From JABJOR01 sp965603075 (lineage in GTDB: Bacteria; Pseudomonadota; Alphaproteobacteria; Rhodospirillales; Casp-alpha2), in the NCBI GenBank assembly GCA_965603075.1, contig CBFDBO010000016.1, positions 1-64,000 on the forward strand: DNA of 64,000 nucleotides, in the 5' to 3' direction. The notes beneath the pieces were generated by a model, which did not search any database, was not told the DNA's origin, and worked only from the letters and a program-made list of their open reading frames with translations. Made by a program: the position numbers and the translations under genes. Below, piece after piece: positions 33,843 through 42,985 of this stretch. Position 1 is the stretch's first letter. Every line of letters starts with the position of its first letter.

Positions 33843-35612
33843 TTAGGACACCCCGTTAAAATCATCTAGCAATGTTGTAATTCTGCCGATATCCACTTGA
33901 TCCATGATCAAACTGGCGCGGCGATTGGCGGCGGTCATGTCCATTTCTCTGATGCGTTGTTTAACGCGGGGAATGTTCGTGGCTGACATGGATAATTCGC
34001 GGAAACCTAGCCCCAGCAATAATGCCGTATAACGGGGGTCGCCCGCCATTTCGCCGCAAATGCTGACCGGAATACCACTGCGGCGACCGGCTTCGGCAGA
34101 AAACTGGATCAACCGTAGCACCGCCGGGTGCAAAGGATTAAAAAGCTCGGCCACATACTCATTGCCCCGATCGATGGCCAGCGTATACATGGTCAGATCA
34201 TTTGATCCGATGGCAAAAAAGTCAGAGGCTTGGGCGAGCGCGTCGGCAGCAAGTGCCGCCCCCGGCACTTCGATCATACATCCCAGTGGCGGGATATAAT
34301 CGGGCAGGGCAACTTTGCGGCGTTTGAGCCGGGTGATTGATTTTTTAAGGTGCACCCGCGCCCGGTGCATTTCGGAGGCCGACGATACCATGGGCAATAG
34401 AATACGCACATCACCATGACAGGCCGCCCGTAAAATGGCACAAAACTGAGCCTCTAAAATTTTTGGTTGGACGAGGGATAATCGAATACCGCGCAATCCA
34501 AGGGCCGATGTTGCTTTGGTCCCCAAGTCTTTGACTAGGGCTTCTGCTGGTTTCTCGCCGCCGATATCCACGGTGCGAATGGTGACGGGGCCATCGGCGG
34601 CTTTAACGATTTCCCGTAATTGTTCGTATTGTTCGTCCTCCGATGGAACGTCTTGGCGGTTCATATATAAAAATTCTGTCCGCAACAATCCCACGCCCGC
34701 AGCGCCAGCCTGTTTTACCATGGTCATTTCAATGGGTAATTCTACGTTGGCTTGAAGGTCGAGCTTAATGCCATCGCGGGTTATGGCGGGCATGTCTTTC
34801 ATGCGGATCAAGCGGTTGGCTTGTTTTTTGTATTCTTTTTGCTGATGAATGGCGGCTGCTAGGGTCTCTTTCCCTGGATTAATCACGACCCGTCCAATGG
34901 TGCCATCGATCAAAATGGTATCGCCATGGCGAATTTCGCGCATGATATTATTCAAACCAAGAACACAGGGCATCCCCAAGGCACGGGCAAGGATTGCTGT
35001 GTGGCCTTCTGCGCCGCCCAGTTCAGCTGCGGCCCCCGCAACGCGCTCAGGATTAAGTTGGGCGGTATCAGCGGGGGTTAGCTCGTTGGTGATGACCACA
35101 CTGCCATGGGGGACGGCGGCAAATGGTTTAACCGGGGTACGGGTTAGGTTAAGAATTAACCGACCGCCGACCTCGCGGATGTCATCAATACGTTTGGCGA
35201 TATAGGGGTCATCCATGGCAGCAAAGGCCGAGGCAATTTCTGAAATTTCGGCCTGAACGGCGGCCTCGGCGTTCATATGTTGCTCGGTTATGCGTCTTTC
35301 AGCGCCCCGGATTAACCGTGAATCGCGTAACATTTGCTCGTAAGCATCGACCAGAAAACCAAGTTCATCGGCAGCGGTGGCGGGCATGTTTTTGCTTTTG
35401 GATCGTAACCGCCCCATTTGTCGTCTGGCACGTTCAACGGCAGCGGTCAGACGCTTGCATTCATGGCCAACTTCCTCCGGTTTGATGATACGGTCTGAAA
35501 CATCAATAGCCCCTTTTTCGCGCAAATAAACCGGACCAATCGCAATTCCCGGCGAAACGCCGAGACCGGTCAGTATTATTTCTTTGGTCGTGTTTTTGGT
35601 TACGGCATTCAT
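33843..35612 (-). CDS. ptsP: Phosphoenolpyruvate-protein phosphotransferase (EI, GAF-less)
   Basis: 589 residues. Takes phosphate from PEP and passes it to HPr. Active-site His is in GGAEGHTAILARALG (H204), and the PEP-binding domain has GLLRTEFLYMNR, GLRGIRLSL, LPMVSSASE, FAIGSNDLTMY and the Cys motif VSICGEMAGD. There is no N-terminal GAF domain, unlike gammaproteobacterial PtsP of the nitrogen PTS, so it is EI-like in layout. ATG 35612 starts after the ptsH stop; a TTG six bases earlier is less likely. It forms an operon with ptsH and EIIA and has no sugar permease nearby, indicating a regulatory PTS. Confidence 0.94.
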   Translation of the reverse strand: MNAVTKNTTKEIILTGLGVSPGIAIGPVYLREKGAIDVSDRIIKPEEVGHECKRLTAAVERARRQMGRLRSKSKNMPATAADELGFLVDAYEQMLRDSRLIRGAERRITEQHMNAEAAVQAEISEIASAFAAMDDPYIAKRIDDIREVGGRLILNLTRTPVKPFAAVPHGSVVITNELTPADTAQLNPERVAGAAAELGGAEGHTAILARALGMPCVLGLNNIMREIRHGDTILIDGTIGRVVINPGKETLAAAIHQQKEYKKQANRLIRMKDMPAITRDGIKLDLQANVELPIEMTMVKQAGAAGVGLLRTEFLYMNRQDVPSEDEQYEQLREIVKAADGPVTIRTVDIGGEKPAEALVKDLGTKATSALGLRGIRLSLVQPKILEAQFCAILRAACHGDVRILLPMVSSASEMHRARVHLKKSITRLKRRKVALPDYIPPLGCMIEVPGAALAADALAQASDFFAIGSNDLTMYTLAIDRGNEYVAELFNPLHPAVLRLIQFSAEAGRRSGIPVSICGEMAGDPRYTALLLGLGFRELSMSATNIPRVKQRIREMDMTAANRRASLIMDQVDIGRITTLLDDFNGVS

Positions 35613-35614
35613 CG

Positions 35615-35923
35615 TCAATCGTCCTCGCCAAAACCATCTTCTACAAGGGCTTTTAGCGCATCAATAGCATCACTCGCTTGTCGGCCGTCTGCCGCAATAT
35701 GAATTTCGGTGCCGGGGGCAGCGGCGAGCATCATCAAGCCCATGATTGAGCTGCCCGATACGGTTTGACCGTTTCTGGTAACCCCAACTTGGGCTTCAAA
35801 AGTAGCAGAGGTCTGAACGAATTTTGCTGCTGCACGGGCATGCAACCCGCGTTTATTGACAATGGTGACGAGCACGTTTGGCGCATCATCGCCAAAAGTT
35901 AGGCTGTCGCTGGTTTGGTTCAC
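35615..35923 (-). CDS. ptsH: Phosphocarrier protein HPr
   Basis: 102 residues. Carries the phospho-His H28 in NKRGLHARAAAKF and a regulatory serine S59 in VSGSSIMGLMML, the residue HPr kinase modifies. About 13 extra N-terminal and a few acidic C-terminal residues extend the usual HPr. It overlaps the EIIA gene by four bases (ATGA) and sits just before ptsP. Its serine matches the hprK gene downstream on the same strand block. Confidence 0.95.
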   Translation of the reverse strand: MNQTSDSLTFGDDAPNVLVTIVNKRGLHARAAAKFVQTSATFEAQVGVTRNGQTVSGSSIMGLMMLAAAPGTEIHIAADGRQASDAIDALKALVEDGFGEDD

Positions 35924-36327
35924 TTGTTTTCTTCCTCAAGAAGATGCGATGCGATATTGATGTACTTACGCCCCGCGTCTTGGGCTTGTTGGGATGCACT
36001 GGCGAGACTGGCCGTAGAGCGAACGCTGGCCAGCTTGATCAGCATGGGAAGATTAACCCCGGCAATAACTTCGACATTGGCTTTTTCCATAACAGATATC
36101 GCTAGATTAGAGGGGGTTCCACCAAACATGTCGGTCAGCAAGATAACGCCCATGCCCGTTTCAACCTGTTCAATATTTTCCAAAATATCTTTGCGACGGC
36201 GTTCCATGTCATCGTCGGGGCCAATACACACAGCGCTGACGTGCTCCTGTGGGCCGACGACATGCTCGAGCGCACCAATGAGTTCTACAGCGAGCCGTCC
36301 ATGGGTAACAAGGACCAAACCGATCAT
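35920..36327 (-). CDS. Mannose-family PTS EIIA protein
   Basis: 135 residues of the EIIA-Man fold: MIGLVLVTHGRLA with phospho-acceptor H9, then ILLTDMFGGTPSNLA. No EIIB or EIIC domain is present here, so phosphate from HPr probably regulates target proteins and does not drive sugar uptake, as proposed for the alphaproteobacterial PTS. It is the first gene of the EIIA-ptsH-ptsP operon; about 170 AT-rich bases separate it from rapZ upstream. Confidence 0.93.
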   Translation of the reverse strand: MIGLVLVTHGRLAVELIGALEHVVGPQEHVSAVCIGPDDDMERRRKDILENIEQVETGMGVILLTDMFGGTPSNLAISVMEKANVEVIAGVNLPMLIKLASVRSTASLASASQQAQDAGRKYINIASHLLEEENK

Positions 36328-36500
36328 TTTTATTTTATTCCTACTATTAAGTTCGTGCGATTTATTTAAGCAGATTATTTAATATGTTTATATGCATTAT
36401 TACAGACTTTGTACGTTTGCGTGGGGATTTCAGACTATTTTTGGTGGTTTTCCAAGTCTTAATTTAGAATTTCCATATTTAGAATTACCCTAGAGTTTTA

Positions 36501-37370
36501 TCAACGTATCTCTCTGTGGAAGACCCTTACGGGGTAATCATAGGCTTCTAGCCATTTAAACAAAGTTTCCGCAACAAAAACAGATCGATGTTTACCCCCG
36601 GTGCACCCCACGGCAATGGTTAAATAGCTTTTTCCTTCGTTGGCATAGCGGGGCAGTAATGGCTCTATCAGGTTTTTTAAATTGTCCATAAAATTATCAT
36701 AGACTGGGTCTTGGGCGATGTAATCGGCGACGGGTTTATCGCGACCACAAAGCGGGCGCAGTTCATCAACGTAGTGAGGATTTTGCAAAAATCGTACGTC
36801 AAAGACCAAATCGGCCTCTCGGGGAATGCCTTGCGCGTAAGAGAATGACGTCACAAACAAGGTCAGCCGTGATGAATTGGGCGAGCTGAAATTTTCTTCC
36901 ATCAAGTGACCAAAATCCGCAAGCGTGCGCGAGGTGGTATCAATCACCATGCTGGCTTCATGTTTTAGGATTTTGGTCAAATCGCGTTCTTGATTGATGC
37001 CATCGATAACCCGGCGATCATGGGCCAGAGGATGGGGGCGTCGGGTGGTTTTGAAACGGTTGGCAAGCTCGGTATTGCTGCAATCGAGGTAAAGCAACGT
37101 CACTTCGAAATCATTGTTGTCGCGCAAACGGTTTATTTCATCCAACAATAACCCGGCTTTGAAGTCACGGGTTCTAACATCAATTCCTATGGCAACAGAA
37201 TGGACGTGATCACCGGTAAGAACTAAGTTCGATAACAATGACAAAGGCAGATTATCGACAGCTTCAAAGCCTAAGTCTTCCAATACATTTAGCGTGGTGG
37301 ATTTACCCGCTCCGGACATACCCGTGACAAAAATGATCCGGCGTTGGGCGGGGGGCGGGGGGGGGCTCAT
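36501..37370 (-). CDS. rapZ: RNase adapter/nucleotide-binding protein RapZ
   Basis: 289 residues with Walker A VTGMSGAGKSTTLN, DNLPLSLLSNL, the RTTRRPHPL segment and the C-terminal VGCTGGKHRSVFVAE. In E. coli RapZ delivers sRNAs to RNase E to tune GlmS and hence cell wall precursor supply; in alphaproteobacteria its partner is less clear. Begins with an ATGA overlap on the hprK stop. This hprK-rapZ-EIIA-ptsH-ptsP order is typical of alphaproteobacteria. Confidence 0.95.
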   Translation of the reverse strand: MSPPPPPAQRRIIFVTGMSGAGKSTTLNVLEDLGFEAVDNLPLSLLSNLVLTGDHVHSVAIGIDVRTRDFKAGLLLDEINRLRDNNDFEVTLLYLDCSNTELANRFKTTRRPHPLAHDRRVIDGINQERDLTKILKHEASMVIDTTSRTLADFGHLMEENFSSPNSSRLTLFVTSFSYAQGIPREADLVFDVRFLQNPHYVDELRPLCGRDKPVADYIAQDPVYDNFMDNLKNLIEPLLPRYANEGKSYLTIAVGCTGGKHRSVFVAETLFKWLEAYDYPVRVFHREIR

Positions 37371-37813
37371 TCTTGTAATTCCATATTTCCCGCCGCGATG
37401 TTCAGGGCCAAATGAATTTTGGCTGGGGTCGACGCATGAAAAGCGGCCAGTTTAACAAGTGGAATTTTGAGACGATAATCTTCGCAATAAACTTGCTCTG
37501 GCATACGTTCAATGGTTTCCGGTTCGACAATATCAACAATTAACACCAGAGGTATACACGTTTGCGCGCCCACTTCCACAATGCCAATGCCGCGAACCTC
37601 GATCAATCCACCGAGGACTTGCGGCCCAGACAGGATTATCTGATCGGTTCTGATATCCAAATCACATCGATCGTCGGCGATAAGATCAGCCCCTTCATCT
37701 ATCAATCGTAGAGCCAGGTCAGATTTACCGCTGCCTGACCCCCCGCGGATTAAAACACCTTGATGATCAATACTGATGGCGGTGGCGTGGACTTGCAAAA
37801 GATATTCTTTCAA
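37367..37813 (-). CDS. hprK: HPr kinase/phosphorylase (short alphaproteobacterial form)
   Basis: 148 residues. It keeps only the C-terminal kinase domain of the Firmicutes enzyme: P-loop RGGSGSGKSDLALRLI (about 23-38), ADDRCDL, and the HprK signature GGLIEVRGIGIVEV. It phosphorylates or dephosphorylates HPr at the serine noted in ptsH. The missing N-terminal domain is normal for alphaproteobacteria. It follows the chvG-type kinase by about 70 bases. Confidence 0.95.
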   Translation of the reverse strand: MKEYLLQVHATAISIDHQGVLIRGGSGSGKSDLALRLIDEGADLIADDRCDLDIRTDQIILSGPQVLGGLIEVRGIGIVEVGAQTCIPLVLIVDIVEPETIERMPEQVYCEDYRLKIPLVKLAAFHASTPAKIHLALNIAAGNMELQE

Positions 37814-37881
37814 ATGGTTTAATCAGGTCTTTGTCCGTTCATGGGTTCGTTTATAGATGGTGGCGATGATCACGCGTTAAG

Positions 37882-39564
37882 TCAACCAACAGGAAGGTTT
37901 ATAATGAAGCACGCACCAGAAATAATACCGCCGTGACTGATGATATTTTCAACGTGGATATCACCACCGTGGGCTTCGATGATTTGCTTGGAAATGCTGA
38001 GACCCAAACCAGAATGCTTGCCGAATTTTTCCTCACGGGGGCGCTCCGTATAAAACCGCTCAAACACGGATTGTTCTGATCCTGGTGGAATGCCGGGGCC
38101 TTCATCGCTAAAGTTCAAAATGATCGTTTCACCATAGCGCTCCGTGTTCTCCGAGCGAGCCGATAAAGTAATCGTACCGCCCGGCGGGCTGAAGGTTTTG
38201 GCGTTGCTGATTAAATTAGAAAAGACCTGCGCTAAACGATCCTCAAGGGCATTAATGGTCAGTTTATCGGTAGCGGTTGACGCTATATCCAACTTGATAG
38301 TTGGGGCTGCGCTGTTGGCTGTTGCACCGGATGTTATCATGTGAACATCGGCGAGGGTCTCTAACATTTTCGGGATATTAACCGGCGCCATTTTGGCGCG
38401 CGATAGTTCCGCATCAAGCCGTGAAGCATCTGAAATATCACTGATCAGACGATCCAACCGTTCGACGTCTTCTTTAATGATCGACATTAACTTACGTTGT
38501 TGTTCTGGATCGGTTACCCGGGCAACGGTTTCAACAGCACTCTTGAGCGAAGCCAAGGGGTTTTTAAGCTCATGACTTACATCGGCTGCGAATTGTTCAA
38601 TGGAGTCCATACGGTTCCAAAGCGCGTCGGTCAAATCCCGGAGCGCCATGGCTAAATCGCCAATTTCGTCATCACGATCTTTAAAGGGCGGCAGTTGCTC
38701 TTGACGGTTTAATGAGTGGCGCATGCGATCGGCTGCTCGGGCGAGTAAATGCAAAGGACGCGCGATGGTTCCCGAAAGATAAATTGATAACAGGACGGTC
38801 AATAATAAGGTGGTCAGGAAAACCCCGATGATTTCAACCCGGACTTCATAGAGGGCCTCGTCGATGCTATGGGATGGTTTGGTGACCATCAAAGCCCCTA
38901 GCACTTGTTTGTAACGCTGCACGGGCACCGCCACCGACAACATCAAATGATCACGGCCAAGGGCGCGCACAGCAAAGGCTGTTTCGCCTTGAAAAGCGGC
39001 GATCACTTCGGGGTAGTGGCGACCGTGTTGGATCGGGTTTTCTACATAGGGAATTAATTTACCCTGACCGGGCAGACGTTTGATGAAGCGGTCATACATG
39101 TTAAAAGCCGCCCGCAATAAACCGGGACCTTCATTGGGCGGTGGCAGGACCCTGACCTCGACCTCGCGTCCGGCGCTGGCGAGTTTCCGGCTATCGGCAA
39201 CAATCATGCCGCTGGTATGAAATAGACGCGCTCTGATATGGGTGCTTTCTACCATACGGACAACAATGCGGTTTGATGTTTCGCGCACCAAGTCTTGGTT
39301 AAGCGGGGTTTCACCACCGACGGCCCCTTCACCAAGGGCGGCTGCAAACATTTCGGCTTGCGAGCGCAGGCTTTCCAGTTCGGTATCAATTAGGTTCTCA
39401 CGGTACTCACCCAAATACAGAATTCCCGCGACCAAAATTATCAAGGCCATGGTGTTGATCGCTAGGATGCGACGCATGATCGGGGGAATGCCCCGTCTTG
39501 GTTTATAATAAGACGGGGCCACTGATTTTTCGGTATCTTGATTTCGTTGTGGGTTTACATTCAT
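37882..39564 (-). CDS. chvG: ChvG/ExoS-type sensor histidine kinase
   Basis: 560 residues. Two TM helices (about 30-52 and 240-262) enclose a periplasmic stimulus domain of the ChvG type, followed by HAMP, HisKA (AADVSHELKNPLASLKSAVE) and HATPase motifs (LAQVFSNLISNAKTF, DEGPGIPPG, HSGLGLSISKQII). In Rhizobiales ChvG senses acid and envelope stress, with ExoR as a periplasmic inhibitor. It is paired with chvI 37 bases upstream and adjoins the PTS block, a conserved arrangement thought to link PTS state and ChvGI output. Confidence 0.93.
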   Translation of the reverse strand: MNVNPQRNQDTEKSVAPSYYKPRRGIPPIMRRILAINTMALIILVAGILYLGEYRENLIDTELESLRSQAEMFAAALGEGAVGGETPLNQDLVRETSNRIVVRMVESTHIRARLFHTSGMIVADSRKLASAGREVEVRVLPPPNEGPGLLRAAFNMYDRFIKRLPGQGKLIPYVENPIQHGRHYPEVIAAFQGETAFAVRALGRDHLMLSVAVPVQRYKQVLGALMVTKPSHSIDEALYEVRVEIIGVFLTTLLLTVLLSIYLSGTIARPLHLLARAADRMRHSLNRQEQLPPFKDRDDEIGDLAMALRDLTDALWNRMDSIEQFAADVSHELKNPLASLKSAVETVARVTDPEQQRKLMSIIKEDVERLDRLISDISDASRLDAELSRAKMAPVNIPKMLETLADVHMITSGATANSAAPTIKLDIASTATDKLTINALEDRLAQVFSNLISNAKTFSPPGGTITLSARSENTERYGETIILNFSDEGPGIPPGSEQSVFERFYTERPREEKFGKHSGLGLSISKQIIEAHGGDIHVENIISHGGIISGACFIINLPVG

Positions 39565-39601
39565 AAGCGCTTAGATTGAGTAAATGAGGGGTAAGGTGAG
39601 A

Positions 39602-40306
39602 TTATTCTGTATGGTAACGATACCCTACACCATAAAGCGTTTCAATTTCTGAAAATTCTGTATCGATGACTTTGAATTTCCGGCGCAGCCGTTTTATGTG
39701 GCTGTCAATGGTTCTATCATCCACATAGATATGTTCACCATACGCCGCGTCGATAAGCTGGTCACGGTTTTTTACATGGCCGGGCCGTCGTGCAAGGGCC
39801 TCTATTAATAAAAATTCTGTGACGGTTAAATTGACCGGGATACCTTTCCAAGTGCAAAGGTGGCGGGACCGATCGAGCAATAGCTCGCCGCGTCTTAGAA
39901 TATTTTTTGGATCATCCAGCGTGCTTGCTGGGGCTTTACGGCGTAGGACCGCGCGGATACGCTCGATCAGCAAATGCTGTGAAAAGGGTTTGGTAATATA
40001 ATCATCCGCCCCCATGCGAAGCCCCATCATCTCATCAATCTCATCATCTTTAGAGGTCAGAAATATCACGGGCAAATCATCATTATTGCGTAAGTTTTTT
40101 AATAATTCCATGCCATCCATGCGGGGCATTTTAATATCGAGAACCGCCAAATCAACAGGGCTTTGACTTAAACCAGTCAACGCCTCTTCGCCGTCGCTGT
40201 ATGTGGTGACCGCAAACCCTTCAGCCTGCAAAGCCATGCTGACAGATGCCAGGATGTTTTGATCGTCATCGACAAGCGCTATTTTCTCTGGTTTAGCTGG
40301 TTCCAT
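39602..40306 (-). CDS. chvI: ChvI-type OmpR-family response regulator
   Basis: 234 residues. An N-terminal receiver domain (acidic DD pair in LVDDDQ, phospho-acceptor Asp in LAVLDIKMPRMDG, switch Thr and Lys in IFLTSKDD) is followed by a C-terminal winged helix with RPGHVKNRDQLID and VDDRTIDSHIKRLRRKF. Cognate of the downstream kinase. The pckA gene often found divergent to chvI is absent; about 270 AT-rich bases lead to the DUF1538 operon. Confidence 0.94.
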   Translation of the reverse strand: MEPAKPEKIALVDDDQNILASVSMALQAEGFAVTTYSDGEEALTGLSQSPVDLAVLDIKMPRMDGMELLKNLRNNDDLPVIFLTSKDDEIDEMMGLRMGADDYITKPFSQHLLIERIRAVLRRKAPASTLDDPKNILRRGELLLDRSRHLCTWKGIPVNLTVTEFLLIEALARRPGHVKNRDQLIDAAYGEHIYVDDRTIDSHIKRLRRKFKVIDTEFSEIETLYGVGYRYHTE

Positions 40307-40580
40307 TCGGTGTAATCCATTCTGTGTAATCGATACTGTTTAATCGATATTGTATAATCATGGCGTTAGATTGTTTTATAACCTTAATGAACTAGGTATT
40401 TGTGTCAAAAATATAGCAATTTAATGATTTTTTTTAATTTAGAAATTTTATTGGCTATTAAATTCTATTGTATGGGCTGGTTTTCGACTGGAATGTATGA
40501 AAAACTATGGGCTTATTATCGAGTAAAAACAATATATTATCAGCCGGTTTGTTGATCCTTTTTAAGAGAATGCTGTCTTA

Positions 40581-41315
40581 ATGGAAAAATCACTCAAACA
40601 AATTATCAAACTGATATTTGATGCTTTACGCGACATGCTGCCCGTTATTTTGGTTATTGGCTTTTTCCAAACTGTCGTTTTACAACAACCCTTTCCAAAT
40701 TTAAGCGGCGTGGTGGTTGGCATTGTTTTTGTTATTCTGGGGTTGGCTTTATTTATTCGGGGGCTTGAAATGGGATTGTTTCCCATTGGCGAGGCCATGG
40801 CTGATGCACTGGCACGCAAAGGCTCGCTAACCGCCCTTTTGGGATTTGCGTTTTGTTTGGGTTTTGGAACCACGGCGGCAGAACCGGCGCTGATCGCCAT
40901 TGCCGATGAAGCCGCCAGCATCGCCAGCGCCGCCGGGATCATAAATAATACGCAAGACGCGCGCGATGATTATGCCTTTGGGCTCAGGTTTACCGTGGCG
41001 TTATCCGTTGGCGCCGCGTTGGTTCTGGGCGTGTTCAGAATTCTTAAAGGATGGCCTATTCAATATTTGATCATTGGTGGCTACGTTCTGGTCATTATCA
41101 TCACGGCCTTCGCGCCGGACAATATTATTGGCATTGCCTACGATTCCGGTGGGGTGACCACATCAACCATTACTGTACCACTGGTAACGGCGTTGGGCGT
41201 TGGTCTGGCTGGCTCTATTAAGGGCCGTAATGCCATGGTCGACGGTTTTGGTCTGATCGCGTTTGCCAGTTTGTTGCCCATGATTTTTGTGATGATTTAC
41301 GGGATTGTATATTGA
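40581..41315 (+). CDS. DUF1538 membrane protein, subunit A
   Basis: 244 residues, about six to seven TM helices. Two signature blocks appear: GFGTTAAEPALIAIADEA in the first half and GIAYDSGGVTTSTITVPLV in the second, followed by VDGFGLIAFASLLPMI. Both occur again in the next gene, so the two are homologous subunits. I recall a DUF1538 pair in Halomonas (UmpAB) reported as a cation/proton antiporter; the repeated polar Thr-Ser-Glu motifs within TM regions fit an ion path, but this is inference here. First gene of a tight four-gene operon. Confidence 0.88.
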   Translation: MEKSLKQIIKLIFDALRDMLPVILVIGFFQTVVLQQPFPNLSGVVVGIVFVILGLALFIRGLEMGLFPIGEAMADALARKGSLTALLGFAFCLGFGTTAAEPALIAIADEAASIASAAGIINNTQDARDDYAFGLRFTVALSVGAALVLGVFRILKGWPIQYLIIGGYVLVIIITAFAPDNIIGIAYDSGGVTTSTITVPLVTALGVGLAGSIKGRNAMVDGFGLIAFASLLPMIFVMIYGIVY

Positions 41316-41331
41316 TGGGGGAAAATTGATC

Positions 41332-42165
41332 ATGTTAAACAATATTCTCTCAACAGGGATGAGCACCATCGTTGATGTGCTCCCCATCGTCGTTATTTTG
41401 GTAGGCTTCCAGTTTGTGGTCATTCGCAAGGTGCCCCCCAATCCCAAACGAATGGTTTTTGGGTTCTTTTATGTGTTGTTTGGATTGACGCTATTTTTGG
41501 TCGGCCTTGAACAAGCATTGTTTCCTTTGGGGCGGACCATGGCGGCGCAATTGACGGCCCCTGATTTTACCGGGGCGGCGGGCGAAATTGTTCATTGGCG
41601 TGACTATATGTGGGTCTACATATTTGCCTTCAGCATCGGGTTTGCCACCACAGTGGCGGAGCCGTCGTTAATCGCCGTCGCGCTAAAAGCACAAGAAATT
41701 TCCGGTGGTGCGCTGCAAGCTACCGGTCTTCGTTTGGCTGTGGCATTGGGCGTGGCCGTGGGGGTTTCGCTTGGTTCCTACCGGATCGTCAGCGGCACAC
41801 CATTGCCGTATTATATTATGGCAGGGTACGCGGTGGTCATCCTTCAGACCTTGCGGGCTTCTAAAACCATTATTCCCCTGGCTTATGATTCTGGGGGCGT
41901 TACAACCTCAACGGTGACGGTCCCCGTTGTTGCAGCCCTTGGGCTGGGGCTTGCTACGGCAATACCCGGTCGCAGCCCCTTAATCGATGGATTTGGATTG
42001 ATCGCCTTTGCCAGTGTATTTCCCATTATGTCGGTTTTGGCCTACGCAAAGCTATCGGAGATCAAGCAACGCCATAAGGACAAGAGGCTAAACCCTGAAA
42101 CACAAAAAACTAATTCTGATAATACTGCGATACCAAATAAGAGAGGAAGATCAAATGAGACTTAA
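41332..42165 (+). CDS. DUF1538 membrane protein, subunit B
   Basis: About 277 residues, again with six to seven TM helices. It shares with its neighbour GLEQALFPLG, GFATTVAEPSLIAVAL, GLRLAVALGV, PLAYDSGGVTTSTVTVPVV and DGFGLIAFASVFPIM. A hydrophilic C-terminal tail (~35 residues, Lys/Asn/Thr-rich) is unique to this copy and could contact the two cytoplasmic partners encoded next. The open frame begins at 41305, but ATG 41332 after GGGGGAAAA is the better start. Its end overlaps the P-II-like gene by 11 bases. Confidence 0.88.
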   Translation: MLNNILSTGMSTIVDVLPIVVILVGFQFVVIRKVPPNPKRMVFGFFYVLFGLTLFLVGLEQALFPLGRTMAAQLTAPDFTGAAGEIVHWRDYMWVYIFAFSIGFATTVAEPSLIAVALKAQEISGGALQATGLRLAVALGVAVGVSLGSYRIVSGTPLPYYIMAGYAVVILQTLRASKTIIPLAYDSGGVTTSTVTVPVVAALGLGLATAIPGRSPLIDGFGLIAFASVFPIMSVLAYAKLSEIKQRHKDKRLNPETQKTNSDNTAIPNKRGRSNET

Positions 42166-42505
42166 GCTCATTATAGTCATGGTTGCCGATGAGAAAACAG
42201 ACACGGTAATTGAAGCGGCCCGCAATGCAGGCGCAACCGGTTCAACGGTGATAACCAATGTACGCGGCGAGGGCTTGATGCCAGAGAAAACATTTCTTGG
42301 ATTGGATCTAGAAGCCCAACGGGATTTTGTGCTGTTTATCGTCGCAGAACCCCTCGCACGGGATATTTTGGAAACCATCTGCACGGCGGGCAAGTTTGAT
42401 GAAGAGCCCGGCTCCGGCATGGCTTTTCAACTTGATATTGAAGATATTGTTGGCATAAAAACGCAGCATGATAAAATCATTCAAGAAATCGAGGATACAT
42501 TATGA
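42155..42505 (+). CDS. P-II family (GlnB-like) signalling protein
   Basis: 116 residues with the P-II ferredoxin-like fold: LKLIIVMVADEKTDTVIEAARNAG, then TNVRGEGLMP, a T-loop region, and GKFDEEPGSGMAFQLDIEDIVGI where classical P-II has GKIGDGKIFVLPIEDAVRI. The uridylylated T-loop Tyr and its surroundings are missing, so it is not GlnB/GlnK but a P-II-like protein that may bind nucleotides. Overlaps DUF1538 B and ends in an ATGA overlap with the CBS gene: a dedicated regulator of the transporter is likely. Confidence 0.88.
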   Translation: MRLKLIIVMVADEKTDTVIEAARNAGATGSTVITNVRGEGLMPEKTFLGLDLEAQRDFVLFIVAEPLARDILETICTAGKFDEEPGSGMAFQLDIEDIVGIKTQHDKIIQEIEDTL

Positions 42506-42915
42506 CCGAGAGAAAAATTATAAAAGTCGGACAAGTCATGACCCATGGCGTCCGCACCATTAGTGGCATGGCAACCATCGAAGAAGCCATCGCTGAGATG
42601 CGTGAATTCAATTTAAGCTCGCTCCTCGTAGAGCGGCGTAATGAGGATGACGAATATGGCATTATCGAATTGTTTGATATTGCCAAACAAGTTATTGCCC
42701 AAGACCGCGCCCTTGAACGCATCAACGTCTATGAGATTATGACCAAACCGGTCATGGCGGTATCGGCGGACATGGATATTAAATACGCTGTGCGTCACTT
42801 GGTTCGGTTTCGTTTAACCCGCGCCGTGGTCATTGACGAGAGCAGAAGCCCCCTTGGGATTGTCACTTTGCGCGACATGGTCTTTGGTCAATTGGATAGT
42901 GCGGGTCCGGCCTAA
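42502..42915 (+). CDS. Two-CBS-domain protein
   Basis: 137 residues made almost entirely of a CBS pair (Bateman module): VGQVMTHGVRTISGMATIEEAIAEM and NVYEIMTKPVMAVSADMDIKYAVRHL, each ending in a GIIELFDIA/GIVTLRDMV strand-helix. CBS pairs bind adenine nucleotides and act as energy or ionic sensors in channels and transporters. It is coupled to the P-II-like gene by a four-base overlap and is the last gene of the operon. Confidence 0.9.
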   Translation: MTERKIIKVGQVMTHGVRTISGMATIEEAIAEMREFNLSSLLVERRNEDDEYGIIELFDIAKQVIAQDRALERINVYEIMTKPVMAVSADMDIKYAVRHLVRFRLTRAVVIDESRSPLGIVTLRDMVFGQLDSAGPA

Positions 42916-42985
42916 CGCCTTTGATAATAACCCCAGAGCATTTTAAATAAATACTGAACGGCGATGGGGCACCCTAACATATCGT

